DNA of 64,000 nt, from the NCBI RefSeq assembly GCF_002903165.1, contig NZ_PPSK01000008.1:1-64000 (forward strand), given 5' to 3'. This stretch comes from Halopseudomonas oceani (lineage in GTDB: Bacteria > Pseudomonadota > Gammaproteobacteria > Pseudomonadales > Pseudomonadaceae). The notes under the pieces are model-generated. The model did not search any database, was not told the DNA's origin, and saw only the letters and a program-made list of their open reading frames with translations. The translations under genes were made by a program, and so were the position numbers. This document shows positions 38,523-47,301 of the stretch, piece after piece. Each line of letters begins with the position of its first letter. Position 1 is the stretch's first letter.

Positions 38523-39794
38523 ATGAGCGCGACACCCAGCAAGCTAGGTTTTAACGCGACCTGGGCAATGGCCGTTGGCGGCATGATTGGCGGCGGTATC
38601 TTCTCCACACTGGGCGTTGTAGTCGGCATCGCCGGCGCGCTCGCCTGGCTTAGCTTCGTGGCTGCGGGAGTAATCGCTCTTGCAGCCGGTTACAGCTACG
38701 TCAAGTTGGCGGCGCATTACAACCGTGGTGGAGGCGCCTTTACCTTCCTGCTCGCGATCAACCAGCGCAACTTTGCCGGTACCCTGGCATGGGTTCTGAT
38801 CGTCGGCTACGTGCTGACCAACGCGGTGTACGCCGTTACCTTCGGTGAGTATCTCGGTCATGTGATCGGACTTGGGCCTTGGGTGCCGAGGGTTACCGGC
38901 ATCGCCATCATTGCCCTGTTCATTTTGCTGAACCTGCGTGGCGTTGGGGTTGCTGGCGGCGTGGAAATACTGCTGGTCTGGTTCAAGGTCATCGCCCTGC
39001 TCGGCCTTGCCAGTTGGGGCCTGATTCACTGGGACCCGCCGGCGTTATCGCGCGGCGTACCGGAGGCAAACCTGCTTGCTGCGCTGTTCGGTGCAGCCTC
39101 GGTGTTCATGGCATACGAGGGCTTTCAGCTACTCACGTACGATTACGAGGACATCGATAACCCCAAGCGCACACTGCCGCTAGCGGTGTTGTCGGCTATT
39201 GTCGTCGTCATATTGATCTATGTGACAGTGGCCCTTGGCACCACCATGTTGATCGGTGCCGATCAGGTGATTGCGCATAAAGAGGTTGCACTGGCCATCG
39301 CTGGAGAAAAGGCTTTTGGCACGGTTGGGCTGGTACTGGTTACCATCGCAGCGGCGTTCTCGACCGGCTCGGCCATCAATGCCACGCTGTTTGCAACAGC
39401 TCGGCTCGCCCACCGGGTAGCGACCGATGGTGAGTTGCCTGCTGCAGTAGACCACCACAACCGCCTGGGCGTGCCGGACCGAGCAGTCGTCGGCCTGGGC
39501 GTCATTGCCGCGGTACTGGTCGCTACAGGATCGCTGATCGCGCTGGTCGAAGCGGCCAGCCTGACCTTCCTGTTTACCTTTGCCGTGGTCTGTACACTGG
39601 CCTTTCGCCTCGGCGCGGGCCACCGCCTGATCACCGGCTTTGGCGCCCTGGCCGGCGCACTAGCCTGTATCGCGCTGGTGGTTCAACTGCTGCAAAGCGA
39701 CCCGCTGGCTCTGGTCTTTCTCGGCGTGCTGGTGGTCATCGCGCTGTTCGGTCGCCCGCTGCTGCTGCGCAAGCTGGGCACCCGTCAGCCGTAG
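38523..39794 (+). CDS. APC-family amino acid/polyamine permease
   Basis: The 423-residue protein has about 12 membrane segments and the APC signature near the first helix (GGMIGGGIFSTLGVVVGIAG), with the characteristic FMAYEGFQLLTYDYEDIDNPKRTLP in the middle. Members exchange or import amino acids or amines with protons; the substrate cannot be deduced. The ATG follows CGGAG. The gene is convergent with the MoxR-type gene, with five bases between stops, and shows no link to it. Confidence 0.9.
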   Translation: MSATPSKLGFNATWAMAVGGMIGGGIFSTLGVVVGIAGALAWLSFVAAGVIALAAGYSYVKLAAHYNRGGGAFTFLLAINQRNFAGTLAWVLIVGYVLTNAVYAVTFGEYLGHVIGLGPWVPRVTGIAIIALFILLNLRGVGVAGGVEILLVWFKVIALLGLASWGLIHWDPPALSRGVPEANLLAALFGAASVFMAYEGFQLLTYDYEDIDNPKRTLPLAVLSAIVVVILIYVTVALGTTMLIGADQVIAHKEVALAIAGEKAFGTVGLVLVTIAAAFSTGSAINATLFATARLAHRVATDGELPAAVDHHNRLGVPDRAVVGLGVIAAVLVATGSLIALVEAASLTFLFTFAVVCTLAFRLGAGHRLITGFGALAGALACIALVVQLLQSDPLALVFLGVLVVIALFGRPLLLRKLGTRQP

Positions 39795-39799
39795 CCGTT

Positions 39800-40888
39800 T
39801 CAATCTAGCAGTTGGCGCTGTTCATACAGCTGCTGCCAGTGCTCGCCCGGCTTGCTGCTGACTTCGGTATCAAAGTAGTGACGCACGCGGCGGCGGTCCT
39901 GCGGGTTATCCTTCAATGCTGCGCCAATGATGAAGTGCAGCAGATCCTCGGGTGCCATCTTGCCATCGCGGTAGTACCAGGCGTACACCATCAGTGCGTG
40001 AGCGACGGCTACCGCTTCAGCGGTAGACATGACCGCTGCGGCCAGGCGGTCGGTACTTCGGCCACTCAGCGTCTGACCGTTGCGTAGTTCATGAAACACC
40101 GTCACCAGCATCTCCAGTATGGCTGGATCTGCGGTCATCTCTACCCCTGACTGACGCGCCAGCAGACCGGCTTCGCGCTGGACGATATCCAGTTCGGCAT
40201 CCAGGTCGTCGATAGGCTCAATGGTTTCGAAGTTAAGACGTCGCTTCAGCGCTGCGCTCATATCGAACAGGCCACGGTCGAGCGAGTTGGAGGTGGCAAT
40301 GACGTTGAACCCCTCACGGGCGTAGAGCACGCCGTCTTCTCCCTGCAACTCTGGTATCTGCAACTGCCGCTCCGACAGAATCGACAGCAAGGCATCCTGC
40401 ACCAGCTGCGGACAGCGGGCCAGCTCTTCAAAGCGCACCAGCTTGCCCTGCTCCATACCGAGGAACAAAGCCCCCGGGATCAATGCTTCACGACAGGGTC
40501 CGAGCTTATCCAGCAAACTGGTGTTCCAGTCGTAGATCAATTGCCGGTAATGCGAAATGGTGCCGCCCTGAATGGTCAGACGCGATTGCCCCGAGACACC
40601 GCAGGCAATCAATTCGGACAGCCATGATTTGGCCGTCCCCGGTTCCCCGATCAGCATTGCCCCACGGTTGGTTGCCAGCGATACGATTACCCGGCTGACC
40701 ATTTCTCGCGGCGCAACGAACTTGCGCTCAATCCCCAACGCGTCATTACCCAGCACAAAGTGCTCAATTGCGGTTGGCGACAGCAACCAGCCCGGCGGCA
40801 CTGGCCCCTGGTCCCATTGCTGCAACTTGACCAGTTGATCATGGAAACGATCTTCTGCGGCGGGCCGCTGGATGGCCTTGTCTTTCAT
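39800..40888 (-). CDS. MoxR-type AAA+ ATPase downstream of the methyltransferase-GspE fusion
   Basis: The 362-residue protein is a AAA+ ATPase of the MoxR/AAA_5 group: Walker A GEPGTAKS at residues 81-88, a Walker B-like strand KLVRFEELARCPQLVQDALLSILSER, and sensor 1 GFNVIATSNSLDRG. MoxR proteins are chaperone-like and usually partner a von Willebrand factor A protein encoded next door; none is present here. A strong AGGAGAT ribosome site lies in the 11-base gap after the fusion gene, so the two are one operon. Its client is therefore possibly the GspE-like protein or its methylated target. This is inference. Confidence 0.88.
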   Translation of the reverse strand: MKDKAIQRPAAEDRFHDQLVKLQQWDQGPVPPGWLLSPTAIEHFVLGNDALGIERKFVAPREMVSRVIVSLATNRGAMLIGEPGTAKSWLSELIACGVSGQSRLTIQGGTISHYRQLIYDWNTSLLDKLGPCREALIPGALFLGMEQGKLVRFEELARCPQLVQDALLSILSERQLQIPELQGEDGVLYAREGFNVIATSNSLDRGLFDMSAALKRRLNFETIEPIDDLDAELDIVQREAGLLARQSGVEMTADPAILEMLVTVFHELRNGQTLSGRSTDRLAAAVMSTAEAVAVAHALMVYAWYYRDGKMAPEDLLHFIIGAALKDNPQDRRRVRHYFDTEVSSKPGEHWQQLYEQRQLLD

Positions 40889-40899
40889 GTCCTATCTCC

Positions 40900-43149
40900 T
40901 CAGGCCTTCCATTGACCGCGTTTTTCCGGCGCCATGCGCTCCTGCGGCAGAATCCGCGGTAGCTCGCTAAGCGGAATGTTGCCCTGAATGACGTGATCCA
41001 AAGCGCTGTCACGCATAGTGTACAGCCCGGAATCCAGTGCCAGGGCTCGCAACTCGCCAACCGGCGTATGCCGTGATACCGCATTACGCAGCTCGCCATT
41101 GAACTGCAGATACTCAATAACGCCCACACGCCCTTTGGTGCCAGTGCCGTTGCACTGCGCGCACCCCTTGCCACGGAAGCAACGGAACCCCTTGGGAATC
41201 GCCTTGGGGAATACTTCCTTGAGAATTTCCGGGTCGGGTTCGTCCTCAACCTTGCAGTGCACACACACACGCTTGGCCAGACGCTGAGCAATGACCGCCA
41301 GCAGCTCGCTGGCCAGCGAGTTGGGGTGAACATTCAGGTCGAACAGGCGCTGCACGGCGTCTACCGCATCGTTACAGTGCAGGGTTGACAGTACAACGTG
41401 ACCGGTCTGCGAGGCACGGATGGCCTCCAGAGCGGTCTCATGATCACGAATTTCGCCGATCAGAATCACATCCGGGTCCTGCCGTACAAACGAACGCATG
41501 GCATCGGCAAAGTTGAAGCCGATATCCGGGCGCACCCGGGTCTGCTGGATATTGTCGATAGAGTATTCAATCGGGTCTTCGATGGTGATGACCTTGCGGG
41601 TGGTGTCTTCCGCCAACAGCTGGAGACCGGCATTAAGCGTGGTGGTCTTGCCCGACCCGGTCGGGCCAACTACCAGCACCAGTCCGGCCGGGTTGCGCAG
41701 CAACCGCCGGTAGGCGTTGGCAATATGCTCCTGCATACCCAGCTTTTCTATGCTGATCAGTGACGAATTTTGCGGCAGCAAACGAATGACAACATGCTCG
41801 CCATGTAGCGACGGCTGCACTTGCACACGCAGATCAAATCGTGAGTCGCCCACCCGCGCCTGCGAGCGGCCGCCCTGGGGAAGCCGGCGCTCAGCGATGT
41901 TGAGTTCAGAGCGCAGCTTGATCACGTTGATCAGGCCAGCATACTCGGCAGGCGTGATGTAGTAGTGGTTAAGGTCGCGCAGTTCGCCATCCACCCGCAG
42001 CCGCACGCGAATATCTGCACCATAGCGCTCAAGGTGAATATCACTGGCACGATCAGCCACAGCATCCAGCAGCAAGGCCTCGTAGAGGTTGACCAGCTTG
42101 GCCTCGCTGTTTTCGCTCTGCGCCGCCAGCAGGTCGCTGTCGGCGTCACTAGTCGCGGTTGGATCGATCCGATCAAGGGTCTGCCCACCGCGCTCAAGCG
42201 CCCCCCAGATGCGGCGATAATCGACTGGGGTTACCAATACCCGGTCAATCTTCAGACCGGGAAACAGCTGCTGCACCTCATCCATCGGTGCGTTCGGATC
42301 GCGACAGGCAACAACAACCGTTTTGCCATCAGAGCGAATCGGAATGATGTGTTCGTGGCTGAGGTAGGCACGCGACAGGTTAGCGTGTAGCTGCGGGTCA
42401 ATTCGTGCCATCACCTCGTTGGCACTGAGCAGCGGCAGTCCGTACTGGTCCGATAACGCGCGATACAGCTTCTGCGCGTCAAGATTCTGCAGGCGGCTGA
42501 TTTCGTCGACGACCAGGGTCCGGTTGCGGGCAGCCTTCGCACGCGCCTCGCGCAGCACATCCGGCGAGACGAAACCCAGCTCGACGTAGATGTCGTCGCC
42601 ACTGGTGACGAACTCGATAAAACCATGCTCACTGCGGGCAATGCGCTTGTTGCCGCGGTTGATGTATTTCACCAGTAGCTGACGAGAGGCGTCGCCAATC
42701 TCGATACAGACAAACTCACCACGCAACGCCAACTGGTCCCACAGCGGTTCTCTGGTCGCAATCTTGGGTGTGGAGACCAGGATCAGATCAAAGGGCGCCA
42801 GATCAGACGCTCCCAGGTTGGCATCGCCGCAGCGCACTGTGACGTTCTGCAACCCCTGGGCTGCCAAGCGTTCACGTGACAGGTCGGCAAGTGGCTGCAG
42901 TCGCTCTACAGCCACTACTTCCTTCGCCAACATCGCCAATATGGCGGTCAGGTAGCCTGATCCCGAGCCCAGGTGCAGTACCCGAGACTGTCGGTCGATG
43001 CGGCAAATATCGAGTATCTGCTCGACTGCCTTTTGTGGAGGAATACCGCGACCAGCAACCCTGCGCTGGCCATCGCTGAGAATAAATGCCTTGCGGTCAA
43101 CGCTCGCTATGGCATGCGCGTATCGCTCAATCCGATCGTTGCTTTGCAA
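40900..43149 (-). CDS. Fusion of isoaspartyl-methyltransferase-like domain with GspE/PilB-type secretion ATPase
   Basis: The 749-residue protein has an N-terminal SAM methyltransferase domain of the PCMT (protein-L-isoaspartate methyltransferase) type at about residues 1-200, with motif I VLHLGSGSGYLTA at 57-69. A T2SSE/MshE N-terminal-like domain at about 215-320 follows. The C-terminal GspE ATPase has Walker A GPTGSGKT at 495-502, Asp box TIEDPIEY at 522-529, Walker B DPDVILIGEIRD at 558-569 and His box QTGHVVLSTLHCNDA at 581-595. Zinc-type cysteines are at 629, 632, 663 and 666. All ATPase motifs are intact. In the methyltransferase the usual catalytic T-I-S-x-P-Y stretch reads GIPPQK, so normal isoaspartyl repair is doubtful. 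Start is a TTG at 43149, after AGGGGA with a stop codon just upstream. No GspF or pilin gene is near. Confidence 0.92.
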   Translation of the reverse strand: MQSNDRIERYAHAIASVDRKAFILSDGQRRVAGRGIPPQKAVEQILDICRIDRQSRVLHLGSGSGYLTAILAMLAKEVVAVERLQPLADLSRERLAAQGLQNVTVRCGDANLGASDLAPFDLILVSTPKIATREPLWDQLALRGEFVCIEIGDASRQLLVKYINRGNKRIARSEHGFIEFVTSGDDIYVELGFVSPDVLREARAKAARNRTLVVDEISRLQNLDAQKLYRALSDQYGLPLLSANEVMARIDPQLHANLSRAYLSHEHIIPIRSDGKTVVVACRDPNAPMDEVQQLFPGLKIDRVLVTPVDYRRIWGALERGGQTLDRIDPTATSDADSDLLAAQSENSEAKLVNLYEALLLDAVADRASDIHLERYGADIRVRLRVDGELRDLNHYYITPAEYAGLINVIKLRSELNIAERRLPQGGRSQARVGDSRFDLRVQVQPSLHGEHVVIRLLPQNSSLISIEKLGMQEHIANAYRRLLRNPAGLVLVVGPTGSGKTTTLNAGLQLLAEDTTRKVITIEDPIEYSIDNIQQTRVRPDIGFNFADAMRSFVRQDPDVILIGEIRDHETALEAIRASQTGHVVLSTLHCNDAVDAVQRLFDLNVHPNSLASELLAVIAQRLAKRVCVHCKVEDEPDPEILKEVFPKAIPKGFRCFRGKGCAQCNGTGTKGRVGVIEYLQFNGELRNAVSRHTPVGELRALALDSGLYTMRDSALDHVIQGNIPLSELPRILPQERMAPEKRGQWKA

Positions 43150-43538
43150 ATCCGTCCCCTGTCACGACTGCATACGGGCCTGGTTCAAGGTGGGGGCTGA
43201 AGCAGACGTGTCGGTGCCATAGCAGCAGGCGCCTCACTTCAGCCAGCACCACCGGCCAGCTTCAACGCCTTTATGCCAGCATTCCTGCAATTAGGCCAGC
43301 CACTCTTAGCTTTGGGGGGCAATAGTGGTCATCACCGTAACCCCGGGGTTTTGCTAATGTCAGACACACCGGGACACTTGTTGTTGACTGTCCCCGGTAC
43401 TGGCGACAGCGGCGCAAAAATCAGACACTACCGGATCACGGCAAGCCTGACCTGTCACGAACAGTCGCGATGACCGCGCTACAATACGTCGGTGCTGGTC
43501 TTTAATGAGCAAAGCCTACCCGATAAGGAGATGTGCAT
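43150..43538. other. Intergenic stretch between fusion and DUF6151 genes
   Basis: About 389 bases separate the divergent genes. I see no gene. There is a weak inverted repeat (ACCGGGACA at 43368-43376 against TGTCCCCGGT at 43389-43398, one base bulged). An AAGGAG ribosome site for the next gene is at 43525-43530. Promoters for both directions must lie here but I could not pick them. Confidence 0.4.
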
Positions 43539-44120
43539 ATGGACAACCTCGCACTGCAGTGCCAATGCGGCACCGTCAGGGGCCGAGCAATCAAGGTCTA
43601 CCCTGTCGACGGCACGCGTGTCGTTTGCTACTGCCGCGACTGCCAGGCGTTTGCTCACGCCTTGAACGCGGCGGATCGGATACTCGATGCCGAAGGGGGG
43701 ACCGATATCTACCAGCTCCCGCCAGCCAGACTGCAGATACACCATGGCCATGACCAGATTCGCTGTCTGCGCCTGAGCGAAAAAGGTCTGTACCGCTGGT
43801 ACGCTGGCTGCTGCAATACCCCGATTGGCAACACCCTTGGCCCCGGCATGCCGTTGGTGGGGCTCATCCACGCCTTCATCAGTGACCCGGATGCCGAGTT
43901 CAAGACCGGGCCAGTCCGCGCACTGGTCAACCTGAGCAGCGCCACGGGCACTGTTCCAAGAGAAAAGGTGCGGGCAGCGCCGGCCAAGGGCTACATGCGC
44001 AAGATCCTGTTCAAGATTGCGCTCTGGAAGCTGGGAGGGAAAACTCACCCAAACCCGTTTTTTGCCGGCAAAAAACCGATTACCGAACCACAAATTGTCT
44101 CGCCTGGTAGCACGGTATGA
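43539..44120 (+). CDS. DUF6151 (GFA-like, zinc-cysteine) protein
   Basis: The 193-residue protein matches the DUF6151 family. Its cysteine pattern (CQCGTVRG, then CYCRDCQAF, later GCCNTPIGN) parallels the zinc sites of the GFA/CENP-V fold seen in the GFA-family protein at 50.5 kb, suggesting a related zinc fold. No reaction is established. The ATG at 43539 lies eight bases after AAGGAG; a GTG two codons earlier is less likely. It overlaps the DUF4336 gene by four bases (ATGA), so the two are co-translated. Confidence 0.82.
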   Translation: MDNLALQCQCGTVRGRAIKVYPVDGTRVVCYCRDCQAFAHALNAADRILDAEGGTDIYQLPPARLQIHHGHDQIRCLRLSEKGLYRWYAGCCNTPIGNTLGPGMPLVGLIHAFISDPDAEFKTGPVRALVNLSSATGTVPREKVRAAPAKGYMRKILFKIALWKLGGKTHPNPFFAGKKPITEPQIVSPGSTV

Positions 44121-44836
44121 ATCAACTCTGTTCTTCTGTTTGGCTGGTTGACGGCGAATCCGTTCGCTTCTTCACCCTGCCCTTCAGCACTCGAATGACG
44201 GTAATTCGTCTGGCCAACGGCGACCTGTGGGTGCACAGCCCGGTGCGCCTAACTGATCCACTGCGGGATGCGATTGACGCACTCGGGCCCGTACGCTGGC
44301 TAATCGCCCCCAACCATTTGCACCACCTGTTTGTTGCAGACTGGCAGCAGGCCTGGCCAAACGCTGCATTGTGGGGGACCCGTGAGGTCCAGGAGAAACG
44401 GCCCGACTTGCGATTTGACGGCACGCTCGGTGAAGGTGAGCCGCCTTGGTTGGCAGAAATAGACCAACTGCTGTTCACCGGGTCACCCGCCATGACCGAG
44501 TGCGTTTTCCTGCACAAGGCCTCGCGCACCTTGATCGTCTCAGACCTGATTGAGAACTTTCACCCTGACCAGTTGGGCTGGCTGCAAAGACCACTGGCCA
44601 AAGCCGCCGGAGTCGTTTCACCCAATGGCGGCATGCCAATTGACTGGCGCTTCAGCTTTCGCGGCCACCATGACCAGGCCAGAGCCCATATTGAGCATAT
44701 ACTGGCGTGGCAGCCAGAGCGCATTGTCATGGCTCACGGGGTCCTGATCGAAAGCAACGCTGACGCGTTTTTGCGCCGGTCCTTTCGCTGGTTGCGCCCC
44801 GGACCGGCCAGTAAATCCGCGCAGGAGAAGAGCTGA
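44117..44836 (+). CDS. DUF4336 protein (metallo-beta-lactamase-like fold)
   Basis: The 239-residue protein matches DUF4336, a family related to the metallo-beta-lactamase fold. The first ligand motif reads APNHLHHLF (similar to H-x-H-x-D but degenerate), followed by TLIVSDLIENF and MAHGVLIE, which resemble the later Asp and His ligand strands. Metal binding is therefore possible but the site is atypical. It is translationally coupled to the DUF6151 gene. The reaction is unknown. Confidence 0.82.
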   Translation: MNQLCSSVWLVDGESVRFFTLPFSTRMTVIRLANGDLWVHSPVRLTDPLRDAIDALGPVRWLIAPNHLHHLFVADWQQAWPNAALWGTREVQEKRPDLRFDGTLGEGEPPWLAEIDQLLFTGSPAMTECVFLHKASRTLIVSDLIENFHPDQLGWLQRPLAKAAGVVSPNGGMPIDWRFSFRGHHDQARAHIEHILAWQPERIVMAHGVLIESNADAFLRRSFRWLRPGPASKSAQEKS

Positions 44837-45156
44837 GCGGCGGTAGTATGCCAGCGGTGGGGCCTTCCCCGCCGCTCTTCGTCGCCCCGGAAGTTCATTC
44901 ACGGCTGACAGGCCGGTATTTACAGATATCGGTTACCGGGCTGCTGGCCGGCTGTGCAATTGGCAGCGTTGGAAAGCGTGAAAGGGGGTCACTAGGTAAC
45001 CAGGTTCGAGCGGCCAGCCAGGAATTCGAGCCACAATAATCCGTTCTTTTCCCTCCCGATGCCCCTGTGTTGCAGTACCATAAGTCGTCAAGCGACCGCT
45101 CTGTTCCGGGCATTTAGTCGGTCGCAAAATCATTCGACTTAACACGAGTGCTAACC
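44837..45156. other. Intergenic stretch after the DUF4336 gene
   Basis: About 320 bases without a gene. A GC-rich hairpin (AGCGGTGGGG at 44853-44862 with CCCCGCCGCT at 44867-44876, one G-T pair, loop CCTT) may terminate the DUF6151-DUF4336 transcript, though it lacks a T-run. Nothing else stands out; the promoter for the ferric-reductase-like gene is presumed to be in the second half. Confidence 0.4.
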
Positions 45157-46494
45157 ATGAGCCGAATCAAGCTGGCGCTTTGCCTTCTGTTGCTAGCCAC
45201 CTCCGCTGCCTGGCTGGCGGCCGATACCCTACTGCCTACCCCCTTTACGTACTTCGCATTTCGCGGGGTATTTGTGCAGTACTCCGGAGTCCTTGCCATG
45301 GCGATGATGAGTGTCGCGATGATTCTGGCCAGCCGTCCTTGCTGGCTTGAACGGCACCTGGGCGGCCTCGACAAGATGTACCGCCTGCACAAATGGCTTG
45401 GGATCGGTGCGTTATTTGTCTGCACGGCACACTGGTGGTTTGCCAAAGGCACCAAGTGGATGGTGGGGTGGGGATGGCTCAGCCGTCCCGCCCGCCGCGA
45501 GGGGGGCGCCGGGCTAGATATCTCGGCAGCAGAACAATGGCTGCGGAGCCAGCGTGGGCTGGCCGAATCGTTGGGCGAATGGGCCTTCTATGGTGCTGCT
45601 GCGCTGATTATTCTTGCGCTGCTCAAAGCGGTCCCTTACCGCTGGTTCAAGAAGACGCATAACTGGCTCGCAATCGCCTATTTGGTCCTCGCGTGGCACA
45701 GTCTGGTGTTGATCAAGTTCAGCTACTGGAGTCAGCCTGTTGGCTGGCTGACTCTACTGCTGCTGATCGCTGGGTGCGTCGCGGCAGTGTTGGTGTTGAC
45801 CGGACGGGTTGGCCGCAGTCGCAGGGCTCAAGGGCAGATTGAAGAAATAACCCATTACCCCGGTGTTGACGTAATTGAAGCGCGAATAGCGCTGACTGAT
45901 TACTGGCCCGGCCATACCCCGGGTCAGTTTGCGTTCGTGACATCCAAGGCTGATGAAGGCGCTCACCCCTACACGATAGCCTCAGCGTGGGACCCGGCCA
46001 TGCCAAAGGTCACCTTCGTGGTCAAGGCGTTGGGTGACTGGACCCGACAGCTCAAGCACTGGCTGCGGGTCGGCATGCAGGTCACCGTTGAAGGTCCATA
46101 CGGCTGCTTCGACTTCTCTGACCCGGCTCCCCGACAAATATGGGTAGGCGCAGGCATCGGGGTTACGCCTTTCATCGCGCGGATGAAATATCTGGCGCAG
46201 CAAGGCGGCGAGCACGATATTGATTTTTTCCACGTCACCAGCGATGTCGACCAGGCAGCCATCGATAAGCTGTCTGCCGATGCGGCCGCTGCCGGCATAC
46301 GTCTGCACTTGCGCGTCTCGCCGCGCGACGGTCGCCTGACAGCCGAGCAGATAAGAATTCTGGCTCCGCATTGGCAGCAGGCCAGCGTGTGGTTTTGCGG
46401 CCCGACCGCGTTTGGGCAGGCCCTGCGGCGCGACTTCATCAGCCTGGGGTTGTCCGCTAAACGGATACACCAGGAGCTGTTCGAAATGCGTTAG
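45157..46494 (+). CDS. Ferric-reductase-like membrane flavoprotein
   Basis: The 445-residue protein joins a ferric-reductase-like membrane domain (about residues 1-215, six helices, heme-type His in RLHKWLGIGALFVCTAHWWF and KKTHNWLAIAYLVLAWHSLVLIKF) with an FAD/NAD(P)H ferredoxin-reductase-type domain (GHTPGQFAFV, HPYTIAS, GPYGCFDF, WVGAGIGVTPFIARM, VWFCGPTAF). It would move electrons from NAD(P)H across the inner membrane to an external acceptor such as ferric iron or a periplasmic partner. The ATG at 45157 is taken; a GTG three codons earlier is possible. It lies 107 bases before DUF2127. Confidence 0.9.
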   Translation: MSRIKLALCLLLLATSAAWLAADTLLPTPFTYFAFRGVFVQYSGVLAMAMMSVAMILASRPCWLERHLGGLDKMYRLHKWLGIGALFVCTAHWWFAKGTKWMVGWGWLSRPARREGGAGLDISAAEQWLRSQRGLAESLGEWAFYGAAALIILALLKAVPYRWFKKTHNWLAIAYLVLAWHSLVLIKFSYWSQPVGWLTLLLLIAGCVAAVLVLTGRVGRSRRAQGQIEEITHYPGVDVIEARIALTDYWPGHTPGQFAFVTSKADEGAHPYTIASAWDPAMPKVTFVVKALGDWTRQLKHWLRVGMQVTVEGPYGCFDFSDPAPRQIWVGAGIGVTPFIARMKYLAQQGGEHDIDFFHVTSDVDQAAIDKLSADAAAAGIRLHLRVSPRDGRLTAEQIRILAPHWQQASVWFCGPTAFGQALRRDFISLGLSAKRIHQELFEMR

Positions 46495-46601
46495 CTTTTC
46501 ACCCTCCTGCTCCGCAACACAAAGCATGTCGGCGAGGCCGAATGAATGTACGATCAACGCCAACGACAACGGCCGGGATAGATAGAAGGCAAGGTATCGG
46601 C

Positions 46602-47060
46602 ATGAAACTGTCTGGTTTGAAACCTATTGCGCTGTTCGAGGCCAGCAAGGGACTGTTGGCGCTGCTCGTCGCGCTCGGCATTCACGAACTGGCCGGCGAT
46701 AACCTGCAAAGCGTCGCCGAATCACTAGTCACTCACCTGCACCTGAACCCCGCAAGCCACTTGCCTGGCATCATTATTGACGCCAGCCGCAGCCTCAGTG
46801 ACGCGCGGCTTGGGTTGATTGCCACCGGCGCCATGGTCTACTCACTGGTGCGGTTCATCGAGTCCTGGGGCTTATGGCATCAGGTTCGCTGGACCGAGTG
46901 GTTTGCTCTGGTCAGCGGTGCCATATACCTGCCTGCCGAACTCTATGAGTTCGCTACGAGCCCGAACCTGCTCAGTACCGGGCTGCTCGTACTCAATCTG
47001 GCTATCGTGCTTTATCTGTATCTGACGCTGCGGGTCCAGCGTAAAACCCACCAGCAGTGA
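46602..47060 (+). CDS. DUF2127 membrane protein
   Basis: The 152-residue protein has four hydrophobic segments and matches DUF2127 (LKPIALFEASKGLLALLVALGIHELAG, FIESWGLWHQVRWTEWFALVSGAIYLPAELYE). Function unknown. The ATG at 46602 follows AAGG; a longer frame from 46542 has no ribosome site. It follows the ferric-reductase-like gene in the same direction, perhaps in one transcript. Confidence 0.85.
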   Translation: MKLSGLKPIALFEASKGLLALLVALGIHELAGDNLQSVAESLVTHLHLNPASHLPGIIIDASRSLSDARLGLIATGAMVYSLVRFIESWGLWHQVRWTEWFALVSGAIYLPAELYEFATSPNLLSTGLLVLNLAIVLYLYLTLRVQRKTHQQ

Positions 47061-47301
47061 TTCCATAGACCCGCTTTCGGGCGCTATGCCCACACCATTG
47101 GCAAGCGGCGCCACAAGGCATGTCAGCGAGCAGGCTTGGCTTTGCCGATGGTACCGGCCGAACAAAATAACCATCGCCAATAGTGCTTGAGCGTCTTTCG
47201 CTTTACTGGTATCCCAGCACTCGGCACTGGCTTGCGACCACCTGCGAAAGCTGCAGCGTTGTGAGCCTGCGCCGGATACCACCGAACTGGGAGACATCAC
47301 C

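Noticed and set aside
44995-45040. tRNA-like GGTTCGAGC / ATTCGAGCC sequences
   Set aside because: They resemble T-loops, but no acceptor stem, anticodon arm or D-arm can be built around them.
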